DNA of 6,315 nucleotides from Ignavibacteriaceae bacterium. Lineage in GTDB: Bacteria > Bacteroidota > Ignavibacteria > Ignavibacteriales > Ignavibacteriaceae. Of this stretch, positions 5,028-6,315 are shown piece after piece; positions within the stretch are counted from its first letter, which is position 1; the number at the start of each line of letters is the position of its first letter. The notes under the pieces were generated by a model. That model was not told the DNA's origin and did not search any database. It saw nothing but the letters and a program-made list of their open reading frames with translations. The DNA lies in the NCBI GenBank assembly GCA_022865965.1, contig JALHTS010000273.1, positions 1-6,315 of the forward strand. Direction: 5' to 3'. The translations under genes were made by a program, and so were the position numbers.

Positions 5028-5141
5028 ATGGGGATGAGTTCTTGTGTTTATTAAATAATTTTTGAATAGGCTCAAATTGTATTTACCATTTATAATATTT
5101 TGATTAATCTGTTTCACAACATCATTTCATAAATCAACATT

Positions 5142-6315
5142 TTAAATATTCTTAGCAATTAATGTTACACTGGTTCCCTTTTCCAGATTCTCAATTATCA
5201 ATTCTCCATTTATTCTTTTTGCGCGTAATTCCATATTCTCTATTCCGTGATGCCCTTTTTGTTTTTCTTCTTCATTTATTCCTGCTCCGTTATCTGCTAT
5301 TACCATATTAAATTTTCCATCTCCATTAACCAAGGAAATCCTAATCTCATTTGCACCTGAGTGTTTTGCTGCGTTGTTCACTGCTTCTTTAAATATCAAA
5401 TAAATATTCTGTCGTAGTGACTGATCCACCTTCTGATCGAAATGCAATCCTTTTGTTTGAAAATCAATATGTATACTTCCCGCGGGGAATACTGTCTCCA
5501 AAAAATCACGCATCCGGTCTATCAAATCACCCACAGTATCGTTGCGCGAATCTATTGACCAGACAACATCGCTTAAAGTTGTTATTATCTCGCGGCTCAT
5601 TGTTCCTATTTTATTTGAGGAAGTGAAAACTTTTTCCTTTTCTGTTGTTGTTTGGATAATTTCTGAATGAACAGCAATCCTTGTAAGTGCAGATCCAATA
5701 TCATCATGCAGATCGCTGGCTATCTGAACTCTTAGCCGTTCCATTTCTAATACTTTATTTATACGGTAGCGGTAAATGCTGTAACCAATTCCTATTATTG
5801 TAAGAAACATTATTATTCTAAACCACAAGGTTGCCCACCACGGTGGAGCAATTATCAATACAATGGATGCACCGGTTTCATTCCAGACGCCATCATTGGT
5901 GACGCCCTTTACCCGGAAAATGTATTTACCTGGATCGATATCAGTGAAGCTTATTAAACGTTCATAACCGATATCAATCCAATCATCATATAGTCCTTCT
6001 AATTTATATTCAAATTGATTTCTTTTGGAATTGGAAAAATGTAAGTCGGTAAATTCAAATGAAAATATATTTTGATCATGGCTCAGGTTAATGATTTTTT
6101 TGAAATTTATTGCAGTATCCAGTTTAGCACTTTTATGAAAAATCTTGAAATCAGTTAGTCGAATTTGCGGGTAGATAGGATCATTGATCATCTCTTCCGG
6201 ATACAAACCGAGACCTCCTTTTCCAGAACCAAATATTAGTTGCCCATCAAGAGTAACTGCAGTGTTTTGACGCGCTCCACCAATACCGGTGAAGGGCATA
6301 CCGTCATCCTCCCCA
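5142..6315 (-). CDS. Membrane sensor histidine kinase, Reg_prop/Y_Y_Y-HisKA_3-HATPase type (N-terminus beyond window)
   Basis: The frame stays open through the right window edge (GEDDG precedes the first in-window Met at 6297-6299), so that Met is internal and a large N-terminal sensor is missing. Numbering from it: residues 1-40 are the end of a periplasmic propeller (GIGGAR...DGQLIFGSGKGGLGLYPEEM). Residues about 75-150 are a Y_Y_Y domain (FEFTDLHF, YKLEGLYDDW, PGKYIFRVKG), and 157-177 are one membrane helix. HisKA_3 follows at about 185-250 with the phospho-accepting His198 in ERLRVQIASDLHDDIGSAL. The HATPase domain has an N-box (KEAVNNAAKHS, 304-314), G1 (DNGAG, 336-340), G2 (KGHHGIENM, 348-356) and GTSVTL (375-380). 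All catalytic boxes look intact. The family senses external, often carbohydrate-related, cues through the propeller and phosphorylates a NarL-type regulator; one is encoded next on the same strand. The actual signal is unknown. Confidence 0.95.
   Translation of the reverse strand, partial: GEDDGMPFTGIGGARQNTAVTLDGQLIFGSGKGGLGLYPEEMINDPIYPQIRLTDFKIFHKSAKLDTAINFKKIINLSHDQNIFSFEFTDLHFSNSKRNQFEYKLEGLYDDWIDIGYERLISFTDIDPGKYIFRVKGVTNDGVWNETGASIVLIIAPPWWATLWFRIIMFLTIIGIGYSIYRYRINKVLEMERLRVQIASDLHDDIGSALTRIAVHSEIIQTTTEKEKVFTSSNKIGTMSREIITTLSDVVWSIDSRNDTVGDLIDRMRDFLETVFPAGSIHIDFQTKGLHFDQKVDQSLRQNIYLIFKEAVNNAAKHSGANEIRISLVNGDGKFNMVIADNGAGINEEEKQKGHHGIENMELRAKRINGELIIENLEKGTSVTLIAKNI

Larger units (their letters stand above)
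4834..5041. repeat. Composite palindromic repeat with GAACTC/GAGTTC ends
   Basis: The left end GAACTCACCC (4834-4843) and the right end GGGATGAGTTC (5031-5041) are imperfect inverted copies. The homology continues inward: CCCTCTCTT on the left against AAGAGAAGGGG on the right. Inside lie an interrupted hairpin with arms at 4849-4857 and 4975-4983, and a very stable hairpin at 5003-5027. This resembles the CTCTCTT...AAGAGAG intergenic palindromes scattered through many Bacteroidota-group genomes (from memory, not searched). Confidence 0.6.
4774..5141. other. Intergenic region between kinase and regulator, mostly palindromic repeats
   Basis: This stretch of about 370 bases has no credible ORF. 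Bases 4834-5041 form a nested palindromic block, described separately. Bases 5042-5141 and 4774-4833 are AT-rich with nothing recognisable. A promoter for the regulator would have to lie between about 4774 and 4834 or in the block. Otherwise the regulator is read through from the kinase across the hairpins. Confidence 0.6.

Noticed and set aside
5417..5626. Plus-strand 69-codon frame
   Set aside because: Antisense to the kinase catalytic region, without start signal or domain.
6297..6299. Met at 6299 as the true start of the kinase
   Set aside because: The frame continues open to the window edge and the protein begins in the middle of a propeller blade, so the start lies outside the window.
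1..6315. tRNA, rRNA, riboswitch or transposase genes
   Set aside because: No cloverleaf, rRNA segment, known riboswitch core or transposase motif was recognised on either strand.

Overview
The window looks like a chromosomal piece from the Bacteroidota/Ignavibacteria side of the FCB group. Two proteins carry or begin a type IX secretion (T9SS) sorting tail with the NFPNPFNPxTKI(K/R)YS signature. The DNA is AT-rich, and start sites range from a good Shine-Dalgarno to none. The sensor kinase is of the Y_Y_Y/HisKA_3 kind common in that group. The tail wording ([23 protein letters not shown]-like) is what I would expect from Ignavibacteriales, but the genus cannot be fixed from this sequence.

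All four credible genes are on the minus strand. Reading in the direction of transcription (right to left): (1) 6315-5142 is the C-terminal part of a membrane sensor histidine kinase: last propeller blade, Y_Y_Y domain, one membrane helix, HisKA_3 and HATPase. (2) 5141-4750 is a non-coding stretch packed with nested palindromes. (3) 4749-4090 is a NarL/LuxR-type response regulator, the expected partner of a HisKA_3 kinase. (4) 4089-3746 is a second non-coding stretch with a REPIN-like palindromic element and a good ribosome binding site. (5) 3745-1604 is a secreted protein of 14 YCF48/BNR-like repeats plus a complete T9SS sorting domain. (6) 1603-1311 is a 293-base gap with a possible terminator. 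(7) 1310-1 is a secreted FG-GAP_2-type protein of seven 55-residue repeats, cut by the window edge inside its sorting domain.

The most interesting signal is an 18-base near-perfect dyad, ATCCCATCATGATGTGAT, inside a 21-base perfect direct repeat. One copy lies immediately before the response-regulator gene and the other lies in the leader of the YCF48-like gene. Its 9+9 geometry suits a NarL-family regulator, so a simple reading is an autoregulated two-component system that also controls a surface or secreted repeat protein. This is inference; a mobile or recombination origin for the 21-base repeat is a real alternative.

The second notable signal is the kinase-regulator gap. Removing 114 bases (an element with inverted ends plus one copy of an 8-base duplication, CTCTTATA) restores a perfect 9-bp-arm hairpin. 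This suggests a small palindromic element inserted into an older palindromic repeat. No RNA gene, CRISPR array, transposase or prophage gene was seen.
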